From assembly GCF_001942405.1 (NCBI RefSeq), contig NZ_MKKA01000044.1:1-64000 (forward strand): a stretch of 64,000 bases of DNA. Direction: 5' to 3'. The stretch comes from Ornithinimicrobium sp. CNJ-824. GTDB lineage: Bacteria > Actinomycetota > Actinomycetes > Actinomycetales > Dermatophilaceae. Positions 27,192-35,454 of this stretch are shown one piece after another. The notes beneath the pieces are model-generated. The model was not told where the DNA came from, made no database searches, and was given only the letters and a program-made list of their open reading frames with translations. The position numbers were made by a program, and so were the translations under genes. How positions within the stretch are numbered: the first letter of the stretch is position 1; every line of letters starts with the position of its first letter.

Positions 27192-27476
27192 TCAGGACGG
27201 GGGCCCCTCCTCGTCGAGGCCTGCGACGAACCGACGCAGACGGTCCACGGCGTCCTCGTCAGGCAGGCTGGTCGGCCCCAGCGTCAGGGTCAGGGCATGG
27301 TGCAGGGCCCGGTGCTCCTGGACCACCTGCGTGCAGCGCGCGCACACGTCCAGGTGCTCCTCGAGCCGCTGCACCTCCTGCGGGGTCAGGGACGCCGAGG
27401 GGTCGGCGTCCAGGTAGCGCTGGACGTGCCTGGCGGACCAGCGGCACTCCAGCATCTGCCGCAACGACTGCTTCAT
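27192..27476 (-). CDS. ZAS-type anti-sigma factor
   Basis: Small cytoplasmic zinc-binding anti-sigma factor of 94 residues. The ZAS motif H41-x3-C45-x2-C48 (HLDVCARC) is present, with an upstream H17 as candidate fourth ligand. Such proteins (RsrA/ChrR group) hold their sigma factor until thiol oxidation releases zinc. Its ATG overlaps the sigma factor stop (ATGA), the usual arrangement for a sigma/anti-sigma pair. It converges on the hydrolase-OsmC gene with about 20 bp between stops. Redox sensing is likely from the motif and neighbours but not shown. Confidence 0.82.
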   Translation of the reverse strand: MKQSLRQMLECRWSARHVQRYLDADPSASLTPQEVQRLEEHLDVCARCTQVVQEHRALHHALTLTLGPTSLPDEDAVDRLRRFVAGLDEEGPPS

Positions 27477-28015
27477 GAGGATCCTCCCTGCGTCAGGACA
27501 TCGGGTCCGAGCCGTCGGCGCAACCGGTCACGGGCGCGCGACAAGCGAGACATGACCGTGCCGACCGGCACTCCGAGCACGGCGGCGGCCTCGGCGTAGG
27601 ACAGGTCGTGCACGTCCACGAGCAGCACAGCCGCCCGGAACCGGGGATCCAGCTCCCGGAGGGCGCGCACCAGCTGCGTGGGTAGGGTCGCGTCCAGGTA
27701 GGTCTGCTCGGAGCTGGCCGTCGTGGCCGCGCCGAACGCCGGGCGGTGACCCTGCAGCACCGACCAGTCGTCGACGAGGTCGGGGCGGGTGCGCCGCTGC
27801 ATGTTGAGGTGGGTCCGGCGCAGGATCGTCAGCAACCAGGCCCGGGGGTGGCGCCCGTCGAACCGGTCCAGCGCCCGGTAGGCACGCAGCAGTGCCTCCT
27901 GGACCAGGTCCTCCGCGTCGGCGTGCCGCGACGTCAGGGAGTAGGCGACGCGCAGCATCACCTCGATCTCAGGCTCGACGACCTCCGCGAAGGTCTGCGA
28001 GCGGTCAGACCCCAC
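27473..28015 (-). CDS. ECF sigma factor
   Basis: Extracytoplasmic-function RNA polymerase sigma factor of 180 residues. Region 2: VAYSLTSRHADAEDLVQEALLRAYRALDRF, with AWLLTILRRTHLN; region 4: LSYAEAAAVLGVPVGTVMSRLSRARDRL. GTG 28015 is preferred over an upstream in-frame GTG because AAGGGA precedes it and the predicted promoter (28,043-28,073) would place the transcript start close to or past the upstream codon. It is coupled to a zinc anti-sigma gene and shares its promoter pattern with the AhpD-like gene, suggesting autoregulation in a peroxide or thiol stress response. Confidence 0.88.
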   Translation of the reverse strand: MGSDRSQTFAEVVEPEIEVMLRVAYSLTSRHADAEDLVQEALLRAYRALDRFDGRHPRAWLLTILRRTHLNMQRRTRPDLVDDWSVLQGHRPAFGAATTASSEQTYLDATLPTQLVRALRELDPRFRAAVLLVDVHDLSYAEAAAVLGVPVGTVMSRLSRARDRLRRRLGPDVLTQGGSS

Positions 28016-28042
28016 GGTCCCTTGCTCGTTCCACACCGGGGT

Positions 28043-28073
28043 AACCCGGTGGCGGCGCCTCCTGCTTCCCGGG
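28043..28073 (-). promoter_or_regulatory. Predicted autoregulatory ECF promoter
   Basis: Minus strand: CCCGGGAAGC, twelve bases, CACCGGGTT, identical boxes and gap to 25,779-25,809. The downstream box ends 28 bp before the sigma factor GTG at 28015. Confidence 0.6.
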
Positions 28074-28094
28074 TGCAGGCGGTAGCGTTCCGGG

Positions 28095-28772
28095 ATGCAG
28101 AGTCGACCAGACCTCATCGTGTTCGACGTCAACGAGACGCTGTCGGACATGAGCCCGATGGGGGAGCGGTTCGACGCCGTCGGAGCACCCGAGCATCTGG
28201 CGAGGACGTGGTTCGCCGCGCTGCTGCGGGACGGTTTCGCCCTGACCGCGGCCGGGTCGAACCCTTCGTTCGCCGAGGTCGGCAGGGACGTGCTGGGCAG
28301 CATGCTGGCCCCGCACGTGGACGACGTGGCGACGGCCGTCGAGCACGTGATGGCCGGCTTCGGCCAGCTCGGCGTGCACCCGGACGTGGTCGAGGGCGTG
28401 CGGGCGCTCGGCGAGCTGGGCGCCCCCCTGGTGACCCTGAGCAACGGTTCCACCTCGGTGGCCCGGGGGCTGTTCGAGCGTCACGGCCTGAGCGACGCCT
28501 TCGACCGGCTGCTGTCGGTGGAGGACGCCCCGCGGTGGAAGCCTGCGCCAGAGGCGTACGCCTACGCCCTCGACGTGTGCGGTGTCGCCCCGGCCGACGC
28601 CCTGCTGGTGGCCGTCCACCCATGGGACGTCCACGGTGCCCACCAGGCGGGCCTGGCGACGGCGTGGCTGGACCGGAACGGCACCGCATACCCCGCCCAT
28701 TTCGCCGCCGCCGACCGGCAGGTGGGTTCGCTGGTCGAGCTGGCGTCCGTGCTGGCGGGCGCGACCGCGTAA
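28095..28772 (+). CDS. Haloacid dehalogenase type II-like hydrolase
   Basis: HAD-superfamily hydrolase of 225 residues. Motif I is FDVNETL with nucleophilic Asp; motif II is LVTLSNGS; the lysine motif is in PRWKPAPEAYAYAL; motif III is VAVHPWDVHGAHQAGL. The DVNETL form and the SNGS block place it with haloacid dehalogenase type II, which hydrolyses 2-haloalkanoates; many homologues have other small substrates. Divergent from the ECF sigma gene. A GCATACC motif copy near the 3' end (28,686) uses a rare GCA alanine codon. Confidence 0.85.
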   Translation: MQSRPDLIVFDVNETLSDMSPMGERFDAVGAPEHLARTWFAALLRDGFALTAAGSNPSFAEVGRDVLGSMLAPHVDDVATAVEHVMAGFGQLGVHPDVVEGVRALGELGAPLVTLSNGSTSVARGLFERHGLSDAFDRLLSVEDAPRWKPAPEAYAYALDVCGVAPADALLVAVHPWDVHGAHQAGLATAWLDRNGTAYPAHFAAADRQVGSLVELASVLAGATA

Positions 28773-28845
28773 CGTCCGCTGCGCCCGGTGCCGAGCCCGC
28801 CCACGGCATGATCGGGGGCAGTCCGCCAGACCGACGAGGGAGACG

Positions 28846-29981
28846 ATGATGACAGCCGAGTCACTGCCCACGACGATGCGCGCGGCCGTGTGCCGCGAGG
28901 ACGGCCACCTCGTCCTCGAGGACCTGCCGGTGCCGCAGCCGCAGCGGGACGAGGTTCTGGTGAAGGTCACCGCCTGCGGGGTGTGCCACAGCGACCTGCA
29001 CGCGCTGGACGGGCACATCGCCTTCCCGCGGCCGGCGGTGCTCGGGCACGAGATCTCCGGCACGGTCGCGGCCCTCGGACCCGGCGCCGGGCGGGACGGC
29101 CTCGCCGTCGGGCAGCCCGTCGTGGGCGCCTTCCTCATGCCCTGCGGCCGCTGCCGGTACTGCGTCCAGGGCCGGGACGACCTGTGCGAGGAGTTCTTCG
29201 CCAGGAACCGGCTGGGCGGCCAGCTCTTCGACGGCACCAGCCGGCTACGCACGACCGACGGCGAGACGGTGGCGATGTACTCCATGGGAGGGCTGGCCGA
29301 GTATGCCGTCGTCCCCGCCACCGCGGTCGCGCCCGTCCCGGAGGGGATGGAGCTCGCACCCGCCGCGGTCCTCGGGTGCGCCGGGCTGACCGCGTACGGG
29401 GCGGTGCGTCGGGCGGCCGACCTGCACCCGGGGGAGAGCGTGGCCGTGGTCGCCGTCGGTGGCGTCGGGTCCAACGTCGTGCAGCTGGCCCGGGCCTTCG
29501 GTGCCTCCGAGGTGGTCGCGGTCGACGTCGACGCCGAGAAGCTGGCTGCCGCCTCCCGCATGGGGGCGACGGTCACGGTCGACTCGCGTGACCCCGACGC
29601 CCGGGAGCAGGTCCTCGCCGCCACCGGGGGACGTGGGGTGGACGTGGCCTCGAGGTGCTCGGCCGCCCGGAGACCTTCGAGCTCGCGCTGCAGCTCCTCG
29701 CCCCCGGCGGCCGGATGGTCCCGGTCGGCCTGGGCCGCGCCGGCCAGGACGCCCCGGTGGAGATCAACCTCATGGTCCGCCGCAGCCTGCGGATCATCGC
29801 CAACTACGGCGCCCGCACCCGGACCGACCTGCCGGCGGTCGTCGACCTCGCCGACCGTGGCGTGCTGCGCTACCGGGACGTGGTGACCCGGACCTTCGAC
29901 CTGGCCGACGTCGACACCGCCTACGCCGCGCTGCGGGCCGGGGAGGTCACGGGCCGGGCCGTGGTGACCATGGGGACCTGA
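28846..29981 (+). CDS. Zinc-dependent alcohol dehydrogenase, frameshifted
   Basis: Medium-chain zinc alcohol dehydrogenase. Catalytic zinc ligands lie in TACGVCHSDLHA and LGHEISG; the structural zinc site is PCGRCRYCVQGRDDLC; the NAD-binding motif is VVAVGGVGSNVVQLARAFG. At 29,649 one C is missing, and the frame resumes as EVLGRPETFELALQLLAPGGRM to the stop at 29981. Restored length is about 378 residues, slightly long because of an insert with FARNRLGGQLFDGTSRLRTTDG, as seen in some actinobacterial ADHs. ATG 28846 or 28849 follows GAGGGAGA. Substrate unknown. Confidence 0.85.
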
Positions 29982-30142
29982 GGGGTATGCCGCACCGCCC
30001 CGTCGAGGAACACCTCGCCGGAGCGGACGTCCCCGGTTCCCGCCGGACGCGTATCCCCACCGGTCGGCCCAACGTGTCAACCTGATGGGGTCGGATGCGA
30101 CTAGTGGGCATGAGGGACGTAGCCGAAGAGGCGGTGACAGGC

Positions 30143-30727
30143 ATGTCGCAGGCGGGGCGGGAGCCGCGTGCGCCCGCGGACGCGGACGCCGCCACCACCC
30201 CCGTCGGCCAGGTCCGGCCCGAGGCCGTGGAGCTCACGAGGGACGAGGTGGTCGAGAGCCTGTTCCGGGAGCACTACGAGGGCCTGCTGCGCCTGTCGTA
30301 CTGCCTGCTGGGGGACCGGTGCAGCGCGGAGGACGTGGTCAAGGAGGCCTTTTGCTCGCTGCAGAGCCACTGGTCGACCCTCCGCGACCGGACCGCACCC
30401 CTGGGCTACCTGCGCGTCAGCGTGCTCAACCTCTCCCGCTCCCGGATCAGGACCCTCGTCAGGGAACGGTCCCGTCCCGGGTGGCTCGAGCCGAGCCCGC
30501 CACCGGACACGAGCGTGTCCGTCGTCGACCGGGACGAGGCGCACCGGCTCGTCGAGGCCGTGCGTGCCCTGCCCCGGCGGCAGTGCGAGGTCATCGTCTG
30601 CCGCTACTTCCTCGAGCTGAGCGAGGCGGAGACGGCCTCGCTGCTGGGACTGAGCACCGGGTCGGTCAAGCGCCACGCCCGCCGTGCCCGCGCGACCCTC
30701 TTGACCACCCTGGAGGAGACCCGATGA
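30143..30727 (+). CDS. SigE-family/ECF-type sigma factor
   Basis: Second sigma factor of the window (about 194 residues). Region 2: LFREHYEGLLRLSYCLLGDRCSAEDVVKEAFCSLQSHW; region 4: LPRRQCEVIVCRYFLELSEAETASLLGLSTGSVKRHARRARATL. These match the actinobacterial SigE/SigM-like ECF group. The start could instead be ATG 30095 or 30110; 30143 is chosen because upstream residues show no family similarity. The gene overlaps the next one by ATGA, which encodes a membrane-anchored partner, so a sigma/anti-sigma pair is likely. Confidence 0.82.
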   Translation: MSQAGREPRAPADADAATTPVGQVRPEAVELTRDEVVESLFREHYEGLLRLSYCLLGDRCSAEDVVKEAFCSLQSHWSTLRDRTAPLGYLRVSVLNLSRSRIRTLVRERSRPGWLEPSPPPDTSVSVVDRDEAHRLVEAVRALPRRQCEVIVCRYFLELSEAETASLLGLSTGSVKRHARRARATLLTTLEETR

Positions 30728-31741
30728 ACATCGACGAGTCGCTGCGCAGCTCGCTGCAGACCGTGGCCCGCGAGGTCTCGGTCACGGACGAGGAGCTCGT
30801 GCACGCCGAGCACGGTTCGTCCACCGGCGGGAGCAGGCAACCTCACGGCGGCGCTGGAGCACGGGCCTGGTCGCGGCCGCGGCCGTCGGCGCGTTGGTGC
30901 TGGCGGGGGTCGTGGGCTGGCGAGAGCTGCAGGAGACGGCGGCGCCGCAGCCGGCGGCGCCCGTCCCCGAGCCCGTGACCGAGCTGCCGCTGGACGTGGA
31001 GAGCCTCGCGGGCGTCTGGCTGACCGCAGACTTCAGCGGCGAGCTGTGGAACTTCCACCGCAACGGCACCGTCACCCTCGTCGACCCCACCCACGAGGGG
31101 ACCGACGTCGAGGGGCCGGTGTCCTACACCTTGACCCCGACGGGGATCGAGCTGCCCGAGGAGATGTGCGACTGGGCGCTCCGCCTCACCGACGACGGCC
31201 GCCTGGGTGGGCGGGTCGTCCGGACCGCCGCCTCCGACAGCCCCTGCGCGGGCGTGGACCAGATGTCCTGGATCCGGCTCTCGCCGATGTCCGAGGCCGG
31301 CGCGGACCTGGTGTGGACCGGCACCACTCCGGAGGGGAACGCCGAGAGCGCCAGGGTGCACCACGCCCCCACTGAGGTCAGAGGCCTCCCGCACGTCTCC
31401 CGCGCCTGGCTGCAGCAGGGGACCGGGCGTGTGCTCGTCGTGACGACGCCGGAGGACTCGGAGACAGGCCGCTACGTCCTCGACGACGACGGCGAGCTGC
31501 TCTCGACCCCCGACGACGTCGGCGAGGTCTCGATCGACCCCTCGGGCGACCTCGTCCTCACCAGCAGCGAGGAGTCCCTGGGGTGCCCGGCAGGGTCCAC
31601 GGCCGTCCTGGCGGAGCCCGTGCTCCGCGGGACGGGCGGCACCATCCCGCCGCGCCCGCCCCCGCGCTCATGGTCAGCTCCGGCGCCTCCGAGTGCGCCG
31701 AGCACGCCGAGCTCGGCGGGGTGTGGATCAGGGTCTCCTGA
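30724..31741 (+). CDS. Membrane-anchored protein coupled to a sigma factor, twice frameshifted
   Basis: Probable single-pass protein of about 339 residues. A short cytoplasmic N-terminus (NIDESLRSSLQTVAREVSVTDEELV) precedes RRRWSTGLVAAAAVGALVLAGVVGW, a membrane segment; the rest is extracellular, including FSGELWNFHRNGTVTLVDP and a lipocalin-like SYTLTPTGIELPEEMCDWALRL. Two lost bases break it: a G near 30,829 and a C in the run near 31,665. After restoring both it ends HAELGGVWIRVS at 31741. Translation coupling to the sigma gene suggests an anti-sigma or sensor role; no zinc motif is present. Confidence 0.6.
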
Positions 31742-31786
31742 CCGCGTCCGCACCCCGGACCGGGCCACGTCGGTAGCATCCGCCGG

Positions 31787-32626
31787 GTGGACACCTTCAC
31801 CCGCGACGGCCTGACCTTCGAGGTCCTCGACGCGGGCCCGGGCGACGGCGAGACCGTCGTCCTGCTCCACGGCTTCCCGCAGGACGCCACCGCCTGGGAC
31901 CGGGTGACGCCCCTCCTGCATGCGGCCGGCCTGCGGACCCTCGCCCCCTCCCAGCGCGGGTACTCGGCCGGCGCCCGCCCGCGGCGCGTGACGGCATACC
32001 GGATCCCCGAGCTCGTCGCCGACGTCGTCGCGCTCCTCGACGCGGCCGGCGTGGAGCGGGCGCACGTCGTCGGGCACGACTGGGGCGGCGCGGTGGCCTG
32101 GGCGCTGGCCGCCGTGCATCCCGACCGGGTCGCGAGCCTGGTGGTGCTGTCCACGCCGCACCCGTCGGCGCTCGCCTGGGCGTTCCGGCACGCCGACCAG
32201 GGGCGCCGCAGCTGGTACATGCTCGCCTTCCAGCTCCCGGTCCTGCCCGAGCGCGGGCTCGCCCGGATGCTGCGCTCCGGTGGCCTCCGACGCACGGGGC
32301 TGCCGGACCAGGACGCGCGGCGGTATGCCGCGCGGCTGGGCCGGGCGCGCGCGCTGCGGGGTCCGCTCAACTGGTACCGCGCCGCCCTTCGGCCGGCCCG
32401 GGACGGCCGGGGCGGCCTGCGGGTCGGGCCGGTGGCCGTGCCCACGACCTACGTGTGGGGGTCCCGCGACCCCTTCCTCGGCCGGGCCGCCGCGGAACGG
32501 ACGGCACGCCACGTCAGGGGGGACTACCGGTTCGTCGAGGTGGACGCCGGCCACTGGCTGCCCGAGCGGCAGCCGGACGCCGTGGTCCGCGAGGTGCTGG
32601 CGAGGGTGCGAGACTGCCGCCCATGA
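31787..32626 (+). CDS. Alpha/beta hydrolase (epoxide hydrolase/dehalogenase type)
   Basis: Hydrolase of 279 residues. The oxyanion-hole motif LLHGFPQDATAWD and nucleophile Asp in VVGHDWGGAVAWALA (GxDxGG instead of GxSxG) put it with epoxide hydrolases and haloalkane dehalogenases, which attack carbon rather than carbonyl centres. The acid is likely in WGSRDPFLG and the base is His in DAGHWLPERQPDAV. GTG 31787. Its stop overlaps the ATG of the TauE/SafE permease (ATGA), so they are one transcript. Two GTATGCCG motif copies fall within it (31,994 and 32,323). Confidence 0.82.
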   Translation: MDTFTRDGLTFEVLDAGPGDGETVVLLHGFPQDATAWDRVTPLLHAAGLRTLAPSQRGYSAGARPRRVTAYRIPELVADVVALLDAAGVERAHVVGHDWGGAVAWALAAVHPDRVASLVVLSTPHPSALAWAFRHADQGRRSWYMLAFQLPVLPERGLARMLRSGGLRRTGLPDQDARRYAARLGRARALRGPLNWYRAALRPARDGRGGLRVGPVAVPTTYVWGSRDPFLGRAAAERTARHVRGDYRFVEVDAGHWLPERQPDAVVREVLARVRDCRP

Positions 32627-33383
32627 CCCTGACGGCCCCGATGATCGCCTTCATCGTGGTCGCGATCGTCGTCGGGGCGACCCTGCAACGGGTGTCCGGC
32701 CTGGGGATGGGCCTGGTGGTGGCGCCCCTGCTCGCGGTGCTGCTGGGGGCCGGGCCGGGCGTGCTCGTGGCCAACGCCACCACCACCGTCTCCGCTTCAT
32801 GCTGACCGTCGCGGTGCGGCGCGCGGTCGAGTGGCGCCGGGCGCTCCTCATCGGGGTCGCGGCGGTCCCGGGAGCCGTCCTGGGGGCCCTGCTCGTCGGG
32901 GCGCTGCCCGGCCCGGCCCTGCAGATCACCGTCGGGGCCGTCGTCCTGCTGGGCCTGGGCACCGGCTGGCTCGTCGACCACCTCGGCCGGCTCCCGCACG
33001 TGCGGCGCTGGTGGGTCACGCCCGGGGCCGGGCTGGTCGGCGGCGCCCTCAACACGATCGCGGGCGTGGCCGGGCCGGCGATGATCGTCCACGCCCGGCT
33101 GGTGCGGTGGGGGCAGGCCGGTTTCGCCGCCACCATGCAGCCGGTCTTCATGGTCATGGGCGGGCTGTCCGTGCTGGCCAAGACCTTCGTCGCCCCGGTG
33201 ACGGCCTGGGTGCCGCCGTGGTGGCTGGCCCTCGTCGTCGTGGGCGGGGTGCTCGTCGGGATCGCCCTCGGCGGTGCGCTCGCGGACCGGGTCTCGGCGA
33301 CCGCGGCCCGGCGCACGGCCACGGTGGTCGCGGCCCTCGGCGGTGCCGCCGCGCTGGGAAGGGGTCTTCTGCTGCTCGGGTGA
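32623..33383 (+). CDS. Sulfite exporter TauE/SafE-family permease, frameshifted
   Basis: Integral-membrane transporter of about 253 residues in the TauE/SafE group, which moves sulfite, sulfonates or other small organic anions. Family features: SGLGMGLVVAPLLAVLLGAGPGVLVANATTT in the first half and the related GLVGGALNTIAGVAGPAMIVHARLVRW in the second. The frame stops early at about 32,805, but with one C restored near 32,797 it continues as FMLTVAVRRAVEWRRALLIG to 33383. About eight hydrophobic segments. Coupled to the upstream hydrolase; substrate unknown. Confidence 0.75.
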
Positions 33384-33428
33384 GGCCCGTAGGGTGTCGG
33401 TCACCGACCCCGTGGACAGGAGCGAGCG

Positions 33429-34307
33429 ATGAGCACGATCGCCTTCGTCGGCCTGGGGATCATGGGCAGCCCCATGGCCGTGCACCTGCAGCAGGCCAGG
33501 CACGAGGTGCGCGGCCACAACCGTTCCCCGGAGAAGACCGGGCCGCTCGTCGAGGCCGGCGGGACCGCCTGCGGCTCGGCCGTCGAGGCCGTGGAGGGTG
33601 CGGACGTCGTCTGCCTCATGCTGCCGGACGGCCCCGACGTGGAGGACGTGCTGCTGGGGGACGGGCAGGTCCTCGAGCACGCCCGGCCCGGCACCCTGGT
33701 CGTCGACTTCTCCACCATCCGGCCTGACGTCGCGCGCCGCATGGCCGACGAGGCGCGCGAGCGGGGCCTGCGCATGCTCGACGCCCCCGTGTCCGGCGGC
33801 GAGGCGGGTGCGCGCAACGCCACCCTGTCGATCATGGTCGGGGGCGAGGCGGAGGACGTCGAGACCGCGCGGCCCCTGCTCGAGGTGGTCGGGCGCACCG
33901 TCGTCCACGTCGGGCCCTCCGGCGCGGGCCAGACCGTCAAGGCCGCCAACCAGCTGATCGTCGCCGGGCACCTGCAGGTGCTGGCCGAGGCGGTCGCCCT
34001 CCTCGAGGGGTATGACGTCGAGCTGGGTCCCGCCCTCGACGTCCTGGGCGGGGGGCTGGCCGGGTCGGCGGTCCTGGAGCAGAAGCGGGCCAACATGGCC
34101 GAGCGGCGGTTCGAGCCCGGCTTCCGGGTGGAGCTGCACGACAAGGACCTGGGCATCGTGACCGGCGCGGCCCGAGAGGCCGGCGTGGTGCTCCCCGTCG
34201 GCGGGCTGCTGGCCCAGCTGATGACCTCCGCCGTGGCGAACGGCGACGGACGACTGGACCACTCGGCGCTCCTGCGCGGGGTGCTGCGACTGAACGGAAG
34301 GCTGTGA
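33429..34307 (+). CDS. 2-hydroxy-3-oxopropionate reductase-like dehydrogenase
   Basis: Beta-hydroxyacid dehydrogenase of 292 residues. Visible: NAD(P)-binding FVGLGIMGSPMAVHL (residues 6-20), DFSTIRPDVARRM, the substrate-binding DAPVSGGEAGARNATLSIMVGG, and the catalytic lysine in GQTVKAANQLIVAGHLQ. The pattern best fits tartronate-semialdehyde reductase (GarR/GlxR), which makes glycerate; 3-hydroxyisobutyrate dehydrogenase is the main alternative. It overlaps the tartrate/malate dehydrogenase-like gene and faces a class V aminotransferase, which together suggest C2/C3 hydroxyacid metabolism. Confidence 0.82.
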   Translation: MSTIAFVGLGIMGSPMAVHLQQARHEVRGHNRSPEKTGPLVEAGGTACGSAVEAVEGADVVCLMLPDGPDVEDVLLGDGQVLEHARPGTLVVDFSTIRPDVARRMADEARERGLRMLDAPVSGGEAGARNATLSIMVGGEAEDVETARPLLEVVGRTVVHVGPSGAGQTVKAANQLIVAGHLQVLAEAVALLEGYDVELGPALDVLGGGLAGSAVLEQKRANMAERRFEPGFRVELHDKDLGIVTGAAREAGVVLPVGGLLAQLMTSAVANGDGRLDHSALLRGVLRLNGRL

Positions 34308-34309
34308 CG

Positions 34310-35377
34310 ATGGGCGAGCAGGTGAGGGTGGCCGTGATCCCCGGCGACGGGATCGGCACCGAGGTGATGGAGCCGACGCTGGGCATCCTCGAGGCGGTGG
34401 GGCGCCGGCACGGCATCACCTTCGCCTGGCAGCACCACGACTGGAGCTGCGAGCACTACACCAGGACGGGCCGGATGATGCCCGAGGACGGGCTGGAGCA
34501 GCTGGCGCAGGCCGACCAGATCCTGCTGGGGGCGGTCGGCTACCCCGGGGTGCCGGACCACGTGTCCCTGTGGGGCCTGCTCATCCCGATCCGGCGGGCG
34601 TTCCGGCAGTACATCAACCTGCGGCCGGTGCGGCTGCTGCCCGGGATCGAGTGCCCCCTGCGGCTGAAGGAGGGCACCGAGATCGACTTCCTCGTCGTGC
34701 GGGAGAACAACGAGGGGGAGTACTCCGAGGTCGGGGGCCGGATGTACCGCGGCACCCCGGAGGAGTTCGCCGTCCAGGAGTCGGTCTTCACCCGGCGGGG
34801 CGTCGAACGCGCCGCCCGCTACGCCCTCGACCTGGCCGCCTCGCGCCGCGGTGGCCTGGCCTCGGCGACCAAGTCCAACGGCATCATCCACACGATGCCG
34901 TTCTGGGACGAGGTCGTCCACGAGACCGCGAAGGACTACCCGGGCGTGGAGGTCCGCGACTACCACATCGACGCCCTGTCGGCGATGTTCGTGCTGGACC
35001 CCGGCCGGTTCGACGTCGTCGTGGCCTCCAACCTCTTCGGCGACATCCTCACCGACCTGGGCGCGGCCATCATCGGCAGCATCGGCATCGCCCCGTCGGG
35101 CAACCTCAACCCCGAGGGCGAGCACCCCTCGATGTTCGAGCCGGTGCACGGCTCGGCCCCGGACATCGCCGGGCAGGGCATCGCCAACCCGCTCGGCCAG
35201 ATCTGGGCCGCCTCGATGATGCTCGACCACATGGGCCACCCCCAGGCGGCCGCCGAGCTCGTCTCCGCGATGGAGGCGACCCTCACCGGCGGGGTCCGCA
35301 CGCCCGATCTCGGCGGGACGGCGAGCACCACCGAGGTCGCCGACGCGGTCCTGCAGCAGATCGGGAGCGACGACTAG
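34310..35377 (+). CDS. Tartrate/D-malate dehydrogenase-like (isopropylmalate dehydrogenase family)
   Basis: NAD-dependent beta-decarboxylating dehydrogenase of 355 residues. IPGDGIGTEVMEP opens the fold; LRPVRLLPGIECPL holds substrate-binding arginines; VRENNEGEYSEVGGRMYRG, DALSAMFVLDPGRFDVVVASNLFGDILTDLGA and EPVHGSAPDIAGQGIANPLG are family-wide metal and NAD sites. The YxNLRPVRLLPG form and the missing leucine-pathway neighbours favour tartrate or D-malate rather than 3-isopropylmalate. Start ATG 34310; an in-frame GTG at 34304 overlaps the previous stop. Confidence 0.85.
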   Translation: MGEQVRVAVIPGDGIGTEVMEPTLGILEAVGRRHGITFAWQHHDWSCEHYTRTGRMMPEDGLEQLAQADQILLGAVGYPGVPDHVSLWGLLIPIRRAFRQYINLRPVRLLPGIECPLRLKEGTEIDFLVVRENNEGEYSEVGGRMYRGTPEEFAVQESVFTRRGVERAARYALDLAASRRGGLASATKSNGIIHTMPFWDEVVHETAKDYPGVEVRDYHIDALSAMFVLDPGRFDVVVASNLFGDILTDLGAAIIGSIGIAPSGNLNPEGEHPSMFEPVHGSAPDIAGQGIANPLGQIWAASMMLDHMGHPQAAAELVSAMEATLTGGVRTPDLGGTASTTEVADAVLQQIGSDD

Positions 35378-35397
35378 GGCGACGGCTCGCCGCCAGC

Positions 35398-35435
35398 TGT
35401 GACACATCGATCGTCACGGCGACCGATGTGTCACA
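35398..35435. terminator. Perfect 12-bp inverted repeat between convergent genes
   Basis: TGTGACACATCG, fourteen bases, CGATGTGTCACA. It sits 20 bp after the dehydrogenase stop and 20 bp before the end of the convergent aminotransferase, where a bidirectional terminator would be. No T-tract follows; the TGTGACA/TGTCACA arms also resemble a regulator site or a dispersed palindrome. Confidence 0.5.
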
Positions 35436-35440
35436 ACTGA

Positions 35441-35451
35441 GGGGGGGGGGG
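35441..35451 (+). repeat. G11 homopolymer
   Basis: Eleven consecutive Gs, the longest homopolymer I saw in the window, just outside the 3' end of the convergent aminotransferase gene. Being non-coding it cannot switch a frame. Its true length is doubtful given the apparent base loss in other runs. Confidence 0.8.
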
Positions 35452-35454
35452 CAG

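Noticed and set aside
35441-35451. Phase-variable homopolymer
   Set aside because: The G11 tract is outside coding sequence and not placed between promoter boxes, so length changes would switch nothing obvious.
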